Origin: SIG587 sp045531585
Lineage (GTDB): Bacteria; Bacillota; Clostridia; Oscillospirales; Acutalibacteraceae
Direction of reading: 5' to 3'
Length of the DNA: 8,261 bases
NCBI GenBank assembly: GCA_045531585.1
Contig: JAZSEH010000007.1
Location: forward strand, 1 to 8,261
Below, piece by piece: positions 1 through 7,600 of the stretch; the stretch's first letter is position 1, and each line of letters starts with the position of its first letter. Under the pieces are notes generated by a model that saw only the letters and a list, made by a program, of their open reading frames with translations, did no database searches and was not told the DNA's origin. The translations under genes and the position numbers were made by a program.

Positions 1-1
1 T

Positions 2-106
2 GATGAATTAAAGAAATATATTCATTACTACAACAACGAAAGAATTTCCTTAAAACTAAAAGGAATGAGCCCAGTGCAATACCGAACTCATTTACAAGCA
101 ATTTAA
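2..106 (+). CDS. IS3-family transposase (OrfB, IS150-like), C-terminal fragment
   Basis: The frame is open from the window edge and reads DELKKYIHYYNNERISLKLK, then GMSPVQYRTHLQAI, then a TAA stop. The pattern Y-I-x-Y-Y-N-x-x-R-I, then K-L-K-G-M-S-P-V-Q-Y-R-T-H, is the characteristic end of the integrase-like (DDE) transposase of IS3/IS150 elements, just after the last catalytic glutamate. In this family the protein is usually made as an OrfAB fusion by programmed frameshifting. Only about 34 residues are present, so the catalytic DDE residues cannot be checked. The gene is cut by the window edge and need not be truncated in the genome. It converges on thrS. Confidence 0.85.
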   Translation, partial: DELKKYIHYYNNERISLKLKGMSPVQYRTHLQAI

Positions 107-116
107 TATTTAATTT

Positions 117-141
117 TGTCTAAACTTTGGGGTTCACTTCA
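117..141. repeat. Right terminal inverted repeat of the IS3-family element
   Basis: The 25 bases begin TGTCTAAAC and end GGGGTTCACTTCA. Read inward on the minus strand they start TGAAGTGAACCCC, the expected TGA end of an IS3-family terminal repeat. The repeat lies 10 bases after the transposase stop codon. The matching left repeat is outside the window, so the inner limit of the repeat is approximate. Confidence 0.65.
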
Positions 142-167
142 AAATTTTCTGCGGAGCTTTAAGCTTT
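142..167 (-). terminator. Probable half of the thrS terminator, interrupted by the IS
   Basis: Directly after the thrS stop codon the minus strand carries an arm reading AAAGCTCCGCAGAAAA (145-160). This is what a Rho-independent terminator's upstream arm looks like, but the downstream arm (TTTTCTGCGGAGCTTT) is absent; IS sequence starts instead at 141. No other hairpin with a T run follows thrS. The simplest reading is that the IS landed in the loop of the terminator and the missing arm lies beyond the left end of the IS. This is inference from one visible arm. Confidence 0.4.
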
Positions 168-2108
168 TTAACCGATATATCTTGTTTTAATTTCCTCCAT
201 AAGCTTTGCGGTAAAGTCCTCAACACTCATGGTGCCAAGGTCACCGTCCTCACCGCGGCGGCGAACCGAGAGGGTGCCCTCCTCAACCTCCTTATCGCCG
301 ATAATGGGCATATAAGGAATTTTCTGAAGTCGGGCTTCTCTTATCTTGTAACCGATTTTCTCGTTTCTTGTATCAATTTCAACCAGCATACCCTCAGCCT
401 CAAGACGCTCCTTAACCTGCTGTGCATAGTCAAAGTGGCGGTCGGCAATGGGTAAAAGCCTTACCTGAACGGGGGCCAGCCACATGGGGAAGGCGCCTGC
501 ATACTTTTCAATAAGCAGAGCAAGGGTACGCTCATAGCAACCAATGGAGGTGCGGTGGATAATATAGGGGTTTTTCTTGGTGCCGTCAGAATCGGTGTAC
601 TCCATACCAAACTTTTCGGCCAGCATCTGGTCAATCTGAATAGTAATAAGGGTATCCTCCTTGCCGTGAACATTCTTAATCTGAATGTCAAGCTTAGGTC
701 CGTAGAAGGCGGCCTCACCAATCCCAACCTTATAGTCAATACCAAGGCTGTCAAGGATATTTGCCATAATGCCCTGTGCCTCGTCCCACTGCTCAGCGGT
801 GCCTATATACTTGCTGCTGTCCTCAGGGTCCCACTGACTAAAGCGGTAGGAAACGTCCTCATAAAGGCCAAGAGTTTTAAGCATAAAGTTTGTAAGCTCA
901 AGACAGCTGCGGAACTCCTGCTCCAATTGGTCAGGACGGCACATAAGGTGTCCCTCGGAAATGGTGAACTGACGAACACGGATAAGGCCGTGCATTTCGC
1001 CCGAATCCTCGTTGCGGAAAAGGGTAGAGGTCTCACCGTAGCGAAGGGGCAGGTCACGGTAGGAGCGGGGACGGTTTAAATATGCCTGATACTGGAAGGG
1101 GCAGGTCATGGGGCGGAGTGCAAAGCATTCCTTGCTTTCATCCTCGGCGTCACCCATAACAAACATACCGTCACGGTAGTGGTCCCAGTGTCCCGAAATT
1201 TTGTAAAGGTCACTCTTTGCCATAAGGGGAGTTTTGGTGCGAAGCCAACCGCGCTTTGCCTCCTCATCCTCAACAAAGCGCTGCAGAGTCTGAATAATAT
1301 GAGTGCCCTTAGGCAGCATAATGGGAAGTCCCTGACCTATAACGTCACAGGTGGTGAAAAGCTCAAGCTCGCGGCCAAGCTTATTGTGGTCACGCTTCTT
1401 TGCCTCCTCCACACGCTCAAGGTGTGCGGTAAGCTCACTTGCCTTGGGGTAAGCGGTACCGTATATACGCTGAAGCATTTTTCTGCTTGAGTCACCGCGC
1501 CAATAGGCACCCGTTGCACTGGTAAGCTTAAATGCCTTTACAAGACCTGTGGACATAAGGTGGGCACCTGCACAAAGGTCAACAAACTCACCCTGACGGT
1601 AGAAGGAGATTTCCTCGCCCTCGGGTAAATCCTCAATAAGCTCAACCTTGTAGGGCTCATCCTTTTCCTTAAAGAAGGCTATAGCCTCAGCTCTTGACAT
1701 AGTAAAGCGCTCAAGAGCGAGGTCCTCCTTAACTATTTTTTTCATCTCCTCCTCAATTTTCACAAGGTCATCGGGGGAGAACATATTAGGTGTATCAAGG
1801 TCGTAATAAAAACCGTCGTCAACGGCAGGGCCAATGGCAAGCTTAACCTGAGGATAAAGGCGCTTAACCGCCTGCGCTAAAATATGGGAAGCGGTATGAC
1901 GGAAGGTCCATTTGCCGTAATCATCCTCAAAGGTTAAAATATTAACCTCACAGTCGTCCTCAAGCACTGTGCGAAGGTCGGCATTCTTGCCGTTTACCGT
2001 TGCGGCGCAGGCATTTTTTGCAAAGCCGCCGCCAAGACTTTTAACAGCCTCATAAATGGTAAGGGGAGCCTCAAACTCTCTTTCTTTACCGTTTAAAATA
2101 ATCTTCAT
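168..2108 (-). CDS. thrS: Threonine--tRNA ligase (threonyl-tRNA synthetase)
   Basis: This cytosolic class II synthetase activates threonine with ATP and charges tRNA-Thr. The 646 residues match the usual bacterial length. Domain order: TGS domain (about 1-61), N2/SAD editing domain with HTASH (H71, H75) and C179/H183 that clears Ser-tRNA-Thr, catalytic core (about 240-540), and anticodon-binding domain (about 547-646). By alignment with the E. coli enzyme the active-site zinc ligands are C336, H387 and H518. Motif 2 is around RNEDSGEMHG (365-374) and motif 3 around the ER of GCYERTLALLIEK. Parts of the core differ from E. coli (CPFQ for CPGH, GETSTLFRNE for AEFGxxHRNE), a variant I associate with clostridial ThrRS. 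GGAGG lies 9 bases before the ATG. A T-box leader controls expression. The divergent neighbour is the surface-protein gene. Confidence 0.97.
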   Translation of the reverse strand: MKIILNGKEREFEAPLTIYEAVKSLGGGFAKNACAATVNGKNADLRTVLEDDCEVNILTFEDDYGKWTFRHTASHILAQAVKRLYPQVKLAIGPAVDDGFYYDLDTPNMFSPDDLVKIEEEMKKIVKEDLALERFTMSRAEAIAFFKEKDEPYKVELIEDLPEGEEISFYRQGEFVDLCAGAHLMSTGLVKAFKLTSATGAYWRGDSSRKMLQRIYGTAYPKASELTAHLERVEEAKKRDHNKLGRELELFTTCDVIGQGLPIMLPKGTHIIQTLQRFVEDEEAKRGWLRTKTPLMAKSDLYKISGHWDHYRDGMFVMGDAEDESKECFALRPMTCPFQYQAYLNRPRSYRDLPLRYGETSTLFRNEDSGEMHGLIRVRQFTISEGHLMCRPDQLEQEFRSCLELTNFMLKTLGLYEDVSYRFSQWDPEDSSKYIGTAEQWDEAQGIMANILDSLGIDYKVGIGEAAFYGPKLDIQIKNVHGKEDTLITIQIDQMLAEKFGMEYTDSDGTKKNPYIIHRTSIGCYERTLALLIEKYAGAFPMWLAPVQVRLLPIADRHFDYAQQVKERLEAEGMLVEIDTRNEKIGYKIREARLQKIPYMPIIGDKEVEEGTLSVRRRGEDGDLGTMSVEDFTAKLMEEIKTRYIG

Positions 2109-2373
2109 TTTCTCATTCCTCCAAAAAAATAAGCCCCGTACGGTAAATAAATACCGTACGGGACGAAGAGTTACAAAATTCTCCGCGGTTCCACCCGCTT
2201 TGCAGTTTTTACTGCCTCTTTTCTGCCCTTAACGCGGGCCAAACGGCGCGATTTATTTCACCGCACACTCAAAGGTGGTCTTCACTTAAAATTCCTTGGG
2301 GCGACTTGCACCACTAACGGCCGCCTTCTCTATCAAAGAAAATAAAAGCTACTTTCCTTCTCAACGCTTTAAC
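2109..2373 (-). promoter_or_regulatory. T-box riboswitch, threonine-specific, leader of thrS
   Basis: The leader RNA senses uncharged tRNA-Thr and lets transcription continue into thrS. On the minus strand: Stem I begins near 2360 with GAAGG pairing to CCTTT (2271-2275), above a GA-rich kink-turn-like base (TTGAG on both sides). The AGTA bulge is at 2350-2353. The specifier loop reads GTGAAG-ACC-A, so the specifier is ACC (2277-2279), a threonine codon followed by the conserved purine. A small hairpin GCAGT-AAAA-ACTGC (2202-2215) fits Stem III. The T-box sequence GGGTGGAACCGCGG is at 2183-2196, and its TGGA would pair with a tRNA 3' end UCCA (discriminator U). CGGG (2194-2197) can pair with CCCG (2159-2162), the first bases of the terminator stem, which gives the antiterminator/terminator switch. 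The 5' end is estimated from the promoter. Confidence 0.95.
2123..2162 (-). terminator. T-box leader intrinsic terminator
   Basis: On the minus strand an 11-bp perfect stem CCCGTACGGTA / TACCGTACGGG (2152-2162 with 2135-2145) closes a 6-base loop and is followed by GCTTA and seven T residues (2123-2129). It is the premature terminator of the thrS leader. It is mutually exclusive with the T-box antiterminator because the CCCG at its 5' edge is used in both. The T run ends directly against the GGAGG of thrS. Confidence 0.95.
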
Positions 2374-2379
2374 AAATTA

Positions 2380-2408
2380 AATATACTCTTAAAATAACCT
2401 TTTGTCAA
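2380..2408 (-). promoter_or_regulatory. thrS promoter (vegetative sigma type)
   Basis: On the minus strand TTGACA (2403-2408) is followed after exactly 17 bases by TATATT (2380-2385). This is a consensus -35 and a near-consensus -10 at ideal spacing. Transcription should start near 2373, giving a leader of about 265 nt, the right size for a T-box. No start site has been measured. Confidence 0.88.
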
Positions 2409-2419
2409 GCATAATTTCC

Positions 2420-2449
2420 TTGACGGTTATCAGGAATATGTTGTATAAT
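2420..2449 (+). promoter_or_regulatory. Promoter of the surface-protein gene, back to back with the thrS promoter
   Basis: TTGACG (2420-2425) and TATAAT (2444-2449) are separated by 18 bases, a strong housekeeping-type promoter. Transcription would start near 2456, leaving a short leader of about 25 nt before the ATG at 2481. The ribosome binding site AGGGGG (2468-2473) is 7 bases upstream of that ATG. The -35 hexamer is only 11 bases from the divergent thrS -35. Confidence 0.85.
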
Positions 2450-2480
2450 TTAATAAATATATACTTTAGGGGGAAATATT

Positions 2481-3851
2481 ATGAAAAAGTTCACAGCACT
2501 ACTTTTAAGTTTAATTTTACTATGCGGTATTTTTACGGTGAGCGCAAGCGCCGCCACCAACTACTGCGAGGAATTCGATAAAGAAATATATGATCTTGAA
2601 GTATGTATGGGAGAAGACAATGCTGTGTCGGAGAACGAGTCTTTTCCGGCAGAAGTTATTGTCGAATATGTTAGAGGAAAGACAAGTAATAAATCAGAAT
2701 ATGGAATAGATTTTGATGAAAAAACAGAGGAATATAGAAACGAAGCAATTCCTGCAGAGATTTTTGAGACAAAAGCAAAAGAGAAATTTTCACATGTTGA
2801 TATTAATGCTTTGCGAAGCACTCAGGTGGAAGTATATGACAATAACAATAAAAAAACATACAGGCAATGTTACAATTCTGAGTTAAATGCATATGTGTTT
2901 GCTACAACAAGTTGGATGATACGTCTTCAAAATCCATATAAAATTTTTGGATATACAGTTGCGGGAGATAAATATATGGTATATAGCGCAAGTCGAGGCA
3001 GTCAGATATATGATATCGACGAAAGCATGATTGAGGGAAAGGATTACATAACTGTAAATGAAAAAAATTATCATATTGAAAAAAGGCTAAAAACAATTGT
3101 TTCTATTAACAACGGAAAAGTAAGATTTCATTCTTGGCAGACAGTAGATACATTCCCACTTAAGGGACTGACAAGGCCGATAGGAGCAAATAAAGAAGAG
3201 GCAACCTCTTCACAGGTGACCTCTTCTGACATCTCCTCTGTGGTAAGCGACACTTCCTCTGCCACCTCAAGCGAAAGCAATATAACAAGTAACGTTATAA
3301 CGGGCAATGCTCCCGTTACCAACATTACACAGATAATTTATGTGAATGTTGAAAATGTAACGGTGGAAAGCGTTACCAATGTTTTCCCCGAGGGCACCGT
3401 TGTAAACGTTGTTATGGTTACCGATGAGGCTCAGCTTCAGGTGGTTAAAACCGCCCTTAAGGAGCTTACACAGAAGTTTGTTGCCTATGATATAACCGCT
3501 AAAAGTGATAACGTTACCGTTCAGCCCGACGGCACCGTTAAGGCCACCTTTGCCATTCCTGAGGGCTATGACCACAGCAAGGTAGGGGTTATCTACGTGT
3601 CGGATGACGGTAAAACCGAGACCGTCCCTTCGGTTGTAAACAAGGAAACGGGAAAGGTAGTGGCTCAGCTTTCACACTTCAGCACCTATGCCGTTGTAGA
3701 GCTTAATGAGGCTCCCGTTACAGATGAAGCAAAGGCAGGAATGCCTGCGTTTGCATGGGTGCTTATATTCGTAGGCATTATCCTTGTTTTAGGCGGTGGC
3801 GGCACAGCCCTTTACTTTCTGTATTTTAAAAAGAAGGGCATCATTAAATAG
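2481..3851 (+). CDS. Exported protein with Ser/Thr-rich linker and C-terminal membrane anchor; function unknown
   Basis: Residues 1-24 are a signal peptide (MKKF, a hydrophobic core, then SASA before the likely cleavage site). Residues 25-238 form a domain I do not recognise, with many Tyr, Asp and Lys residues and C29, C42 and C130. Residues 239-275 are a Ser/Thr-rich low-complexity linker (TSSQVTSSDISS...). Residues 276-410 are a Val/Thr-rich beta-type module ending SHFSTYAVVEL; similar HFSTY endings occur in cell-surface proteins of gut Clostridia. Residues 422-448 are one hydrophobic segment followed by KKKGIIK, so the protein should sit outside the cell with its C-terminus in the membrane. 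There is no LPXTG motif. Residues about 32-234 are encoded by clearly AT-richer DNA than the rest. No enzymatic motif is visible. It is probably monocistronic, with its own promoter. Confidence 0.9.
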   Translation: MKKFTALLLSLILLCGIFTVSASAATNYCEEFDKEIYDLEVCMGEDNAVSENESFPAEVIVEYVRGKTSNKSEYGIDFDEKTEEYRNEAIPAEIFETKAKEKFSHVDINALRSTQVEVYDNNNKKTYRQCYNSELNAYVFATTSWMIRLQNPYKIFGYTVAGDKYMVYSASRGSQIYDIDESMIEGKDYITVNEKNYHIEKRLKTIVSINNGKVRFHSWQTVDTFPLKGLTRPIGANKEEATSSQVTSSDISSVVSDTSSATSSESNITSNVITGNAPVTNITQIIYVNVENVTVESVTNVFPEGTVVNVVMVTDEAQLQVVKTALKELTQKFVAYDITAKSDNVTVQPDGTVKATFAIPEGYDHSKVGVIYVSDDGKTETVPSVVNKETGKVVAQLSHFSTYAVVELNEAPVTDEAKAGMPAFAWVLIFVGIILVLGGGGTALYFLYFKKKGIIK

Positions 3852-3951
3852 AATTTCCTATAAAAGCCTCCCTCTAAGAGGGAGGGGGACCAACCCAAAA
3901 GTTGGTGGAAGGAGTAACTCCCTCAGAGAGGGAGCCTTAAATAAGAAAAGG
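3852..3951. repeat. Intergenic palindromic repeat, unit A (MITE-like)
   Basis: Three hairpins lie in a row: CCTCCCTCT/AGAGGGAGG (3867-3885), ACCAAC/GTTGGT (3889-3906) and CTCCCTC/GAGGGAG (3918-3934). The outer ends (AAGCCTCCCTCT near 3864 and AGAGGGAGCCTT near 3927-3938) are imperfect inverted repeats of each other, so the whole unit can fold as one cruciform. This C/T-then-G/A style resembles abundant intergenic repeats of Oscillospiraceae; that is from memory, not a search. No T run follows the hairpins, so they are not a canonical terminator for the upstream gene, though they could stabilise its mRNA 3' end. Confidence 0.75.
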
Positions 3952-3954
3952 CTA

Positions 3955-4040
3955 AATTTCCTCAATATCCTCCTGTCAGCATACGCTGACATCCCCCTTT
4001 AGGCAAGGGGGACAACACGGGAGCCTTAAATATGCAAAGG
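3955..4040. repeat. Intergenic palindromic repeat, unit B, ending at the pth ribosome binding site
   Basis: Two strong hairpins are present: GTCAGC-ATAC-GCTGAC (3975-3990) and CCCCCTT-TAGGC-AAGGGGG (3993-4011). The unit starts with AATTTCCT, as unit A does (3852-3859 and 3955-3962). It ends with a 22-base stretch (4019-4040) identical at 20 positions to 3930-3951 at the end of unit A. The interiors of A and B differ. The last bases, AAAGG (4036-4040), are the Shine-Dalgarno sequence of pth, so the repeat edge and the pth translation signal coincide. Confidence 0.7.
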
Positions 4041-4050
4041 AATATAATTT

Positions 4051-4650
4051 ATGTTTTTTAAGAAAAAAGAAACGGGAAGCGCATACTCCCTTATGCTGGT
4101 GGGTCTTGGAAATCCCGGCAGGGAATATGAAAAAACCCGCCACAACGCAGGCTTTAATGCCCTTGATTTGGTTGCCCAAAAATACGGCGCCACACCCTTT
4201 AAGACAAAAAACAAGGCCCTTATTGCCGAGTGTAAAATCGGGGCTGACAGGGTACTGCTTGTAAAGCCTCAGACCTATATGAATTTATCGGGTGAGGCGG
4301 TGGCACCCCTTGCAAGGTTTTATAAAATACCGCTGGAAAGCATCTTTGTTATGTTTGACGACATTTCCCTGCCCGTTGGAAATATCCGTATTCGCAAAAA
4401 GGGCTCCGCAGGGGGGCATAACGGGGTTAAAAGCCTTATTCAGCACCTTTCCAGTCAGGATTTTGCACGCCTTAAAATAGGCGTTGGCGCAAAGCCTGAC
4501 CCTGATGCAGACCTTAAGGACTGGGTGCTGGGCGGTATCCCAAAGGAGCAGCAAAAGGAATACGGTGATGCCCTTGAAAGATCGGTATGCGCCATTGAGG
4601 AGCTGCTTAAAAACGGCATTGACAGTGCTATGAATAAATACAATTCATAA
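4051..4650 (+). CDS. pth: Peptidyl-tRNA hydrolase
   Basis: This cytosolic enzyme cleaves the ester bond of peptidyl-tRNAs that drop off the ribosome, recycling tRNA. Family motifs are all present: GLGNPGREYEKTRHNAGF with N21 and catalytic H31, YMNLSG with N78, FDDISLPVGNIRIR with D103, and GSAGGHNGVKSL with N124. These match E. coli N10, H20, N68, D93 and N114. At 199 residues it is slightly long because about 14 residues (MFFKKKETGSAYSL) precede the usual start. The ATG at 4051 is preferred because AAAGG sits 10 bases upstream; the internal ATG at 4093 (M15) would give a standard-length protein but has only a distant, poor GGGAAG upstream. No convincing promoter is seen between 3852 and 4050. 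The gene is followed 19 bases later by mfd on the same strand. Confidence 0.96.
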   Translation: MFFKKKETGSAYSLMLVGLGNPGREYEKTRHNAGFNALDLVAQKYGATPFKTKNKALIAECKIGADRVLLVKPQTYMNLSGEAVAPLARFYKIPLESIFVMFDDISLPVGNIRIRKKGSAGGHNGVKSLIQHLSSQDFARLKIGVGAKPDPDADLKDWVLGGIPKEQQKEYGDALERSVCAIEELLKNGIDSAMNKYNS

Positions 4651-4669
4651 GAGAGTTTAGATAGAAAAT

Positions 4670-7600
4670 ATGAAATTTTTAAACTCAATACTAAATGAGG
4701 ATGCAGGCTTTCGCCGCATCCTTTCCGCGGCACAAAAGGGGGACCTTCCTGCCGCGGTGAGCGGCGTATCAAGAATACACGCCGCGGCGGTCATTAGTGC
4801 CCTAAGGGAAAAGCTTAAGGGCACGCCCGTTATCATAACCGCCGATGAGGCGGCGGCAACGGGACTTTACGATGACCTTGTTTCCCTTAAGGAGGAGCCG
4901 CTGATATTTGAGCCGAGGGATTTTGCCTTTGGCGATATAATGAGCACCTCAAGGGAGTACGAACAAAAAAGAATACACACCCTATCAAGGCTTCTTGATG
5001 GGGCTTTTAGTCTGCTTATTTGTCCTGTGGAGGCGGCGATACAGCGTACCATACCCCCTATGGCCCTAAGGGAAAACAGCTTTACTCTGAAGAGCGGCGA
5101 TACGTTGGATTTAAAGGAGCTTGCAGATAAACTTATCGGCGCAGGATATACGCGGTGCGATATGGTTGACGGTACGGGACAGTTTTCGGTTCGTGGGGGC
5201 ATAGTGGATATTTTTGCCGCCAATTCCTCGGAGCCCTTCCGTATTGAGCTTTGGGGAGATGAAATTGACAGCATTTCCACCTTTGATACCGCTACTCAGC
5301 GCCGTGGCGAGGGGGTAACTTCAGTTACCGTAACCCCTGCCTGTGAGGTGCTTTGCGATACCGAAACCCTTATAGGACTGCTCATAAATCACCGTGACAC
5401 GGTAAAGGGTATTACCGATAATTTCAGACACAGGCTGAATCGTGACATTGATCTACTTAAAAGCGGCGCTCAGGTTAATATTGACCGCTACGCACCCATT
5501 ATTTACGGGGATACCTGCACCGTGCTTGATTACCTGCAAAATCCCATTGTTTTTCTTATGGAAAGCGGAAATATTGAGGAGAGACTTGAGCGGCTTCGCA
5601 TACTTGAAAACGAGGATATTAAAAATGCCTTTGAGGAGGGACTCCTGGGCAAGGGTTGTGATACCTTTACCCTTACCTCACAGCAGCTTTTTGACCGTAC
5701 CTTCAAGGGTATTATTTTAGATAGCTTTGCAAGGGGCAAGTATCCTCTTACCCCCAAAAGCCTTATTGACCTTAACTGGAAACGCTCCTCCCTTTGGAGC
5801 GGGGACGTTTCGGTGCTTATGGAGGACATAGGATATATCCTTGAAAGGGGCGGCAGTGCGGTTGTTCTTGCAGGTGAGCTTAAGGCCGCCAAGGTGCTGT
5901 GCAGTGAATTAAACGACAGGGGAATAAACGCCCGTATTGAGCCTGAGCCCTGGGAGGTAACAAAGGGAGTTACCGTTGCGGTTGGCGGCCTTTCCGGCGG
6001 TATTGAGCTGCCCGATGAAAAATTCCTGCTTATAACCCACCGCCATATAGCAGGGGAAAAGAAAAAGGCAAGAAAGGTACCTAAAAACGCCAAGGAAATA
6101 GGCTCTATTGAGGAGCTTAAAAGGGGCGATTACGTTGTTCACACTGCCCACGGTATAGGCGTTTTTGACGGTATTCACCGTATAACGGGCGGCGGCGTTA
6201 CCAAGGATTATATAAAAATAAATTATGCCAAGGGTGACGTGCTTTACGTGCCCGTTACCCAGCTTGACCTTGTAAGCAAATATATAGGCTCCACCGAAAA
6301 CGGGGAAATAAAGGTGCACAAGCTTGGTGGTACCGAGTGGCAGAGAACACGCACAAGAGTCCGTGCCGCAGTAAAGGATATGGCAAAGCAGCTTACCGCC
6401 CTTTATGCCAAGCGTATGAGTGCAAAGGGCTACGCCTTTTCTCCCGATACTGACCTGCAAAGCGATTTTGAGCGGCGCTTTCCCTATGAGGAAACCGAGG
6501 ACCAGCTCAGGTGCATAAACGAAATAAAGGCCGATATGGAGCGAGAGGTACCGATGGACCGCCTCCTGTGCGGTGACGTGGGCTTCGGCAAAACCGAGGT
6601 TGCCCTGCGTGCCGCCTTTAAATGCGTAAGCGAGGGTAAACAGTGCGCCTTTCTTGTGCCCACCACCATTCTTGCCTGGCAGCACTACAATACCGTTTTA
6701 CAGCGGTTTGGGGAGCTGCCGCTAAACGTTGAAATGCTATCCCGCTTTGTTACCAAAACAAAGCAGGAGAAAACGGTGCGAGGTCTTAAAAACGGTACCG
6801 TTGATATGGTTATAGGTACCCACAGAATGATTTCAAACGACGTTACCTTCAGGGATTTAGGCCTTGTTATAATTGACGAGGAGCAACGCTTCGGCGTAGC
6901 CCAAAAGGAAAGGCTTAAGGAAAAATACCCTCAGGTGGATGTGCTCACCCTTTCCGCAACTCCTATTCCAAGAACGCTAAATATGGCAATGTCGGGACTT
7001 CGGGATATGTCGGCTATAGATGAGGCACCGGGGGACAGACACCCTGTGCAGACCTACGTTTTGGAGCACAACGCAGGCCTTCTTGCCGATGCAATAAATA
7101 AGGAGCTTCGCCGTGGGGGACAGGTGTACTATCTCCATAACCGTGTGGAGACCATTGTGCGCTGTGCCGCAAGGCTTCAGTCACAGTTGCCCGAAGGTAC
7201 CAGAATAGCCATTGCCCACGGCAAAATGAGCGAGGATGAATTAAGCGACGTCTGGCGCAGACTTATGGAGCACGAAATAGACGTGCTTGTTTGCACCACC
7301 ATTATTGAAACGGGCGTGGACGTTGCCAATGTTAATACCTTGATAATTGAGGACGCCGACCGTATGGGACTTGCTCAGCTTCATCAGCTAAGGGGCAGGG
7401 TGGGACGCTCCCCAAGGCGTGCCTATGCCTATTTTTGCTTCAGGGGCGGCAGGGAGCTTAGCGAAATTGCAACCAAGCGTCTTGAGGCAATCAGAGAATA
7501 TACCGAATTTGGCTCAGGCTTTAAAATTGCCATGCGTGACCTGGAGATAAGGGGCGCCGGCAGTATTTTAGGCGGAGAACAACATGGAAATATGGAGGCG

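Larger units (their letters stand above)
1..141 (+). mobile_element. Right end of an IS3-family insertion sequence (partial)
   Basis: The segment holds the last codons of an IS3-type transposase, a short spacer, and a terminal sequence ending in TTCACTTCA. IS3-family elements begin with TGA and end with TCA, and the transposase normally stops a few tens of bases before the right terminal repeat, as here. The rest of the element lies to the left of the window, so neither its completeness nor its activity can be judged. The three A bases at 142-144 could be one copy of a 3-bp target duplication, but the other copy is not visible. Reading the boundary at 141 is inference from the TCA end and from the change to thrS-flanking sequence. 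Confidence 0.75.

Noticed and set aside
555..1079. A 174-codon open frame on the plus strand opposite thrS
   Set aside because: It lies wholly antisense to a certain synthetase gene, shows no protein-family pattern and no ribosome binding site; it is an antisense shadow of biased codon use.
3720..3851. LPXTG sortase signal at the C-terminus of the surface protein
   Set aside because: The hydrophobic segment and lysine tail look right, but the preceding sequence (TDEAKAGMPAFAW) has no LPXTG-type motif, so a plain membrane anchor is the safer call.
3867..3934. Rho-independent terminator for the surface-protein gene
   Set aside because: The hairpins are strong, but none is followed by a T run on either strand, so a terminator call is not supported.
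3796..4002. A 68-codon plus-strand frame across the end of the surface gene and the repeats
   Set aside because: It overlaps the C-terminus of a real gene and mostly translates the palindromic repeat units; there is no sign of selection for protein.
3852..4040. CRISPR-like array
   Set aside because: There are only two units with different cores, self-complementary throughout and without regular spacers or nearby cas genes.
4043..4048. TATAAT just before pth as a promoter -10 box
   Set aside because: It ends 2 bases before the ATG, so transcription would start inside the gene, and there is no -35 box at 16-18 bases upstream (GGAGCC instead).
5909..6685. A 258-codon open frame on the minus strand inside mfd
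   Set aside because: It is antisense to conserved Mfd domains including the helicase Walker A region, with no recognisable domain; treated as a shadow.
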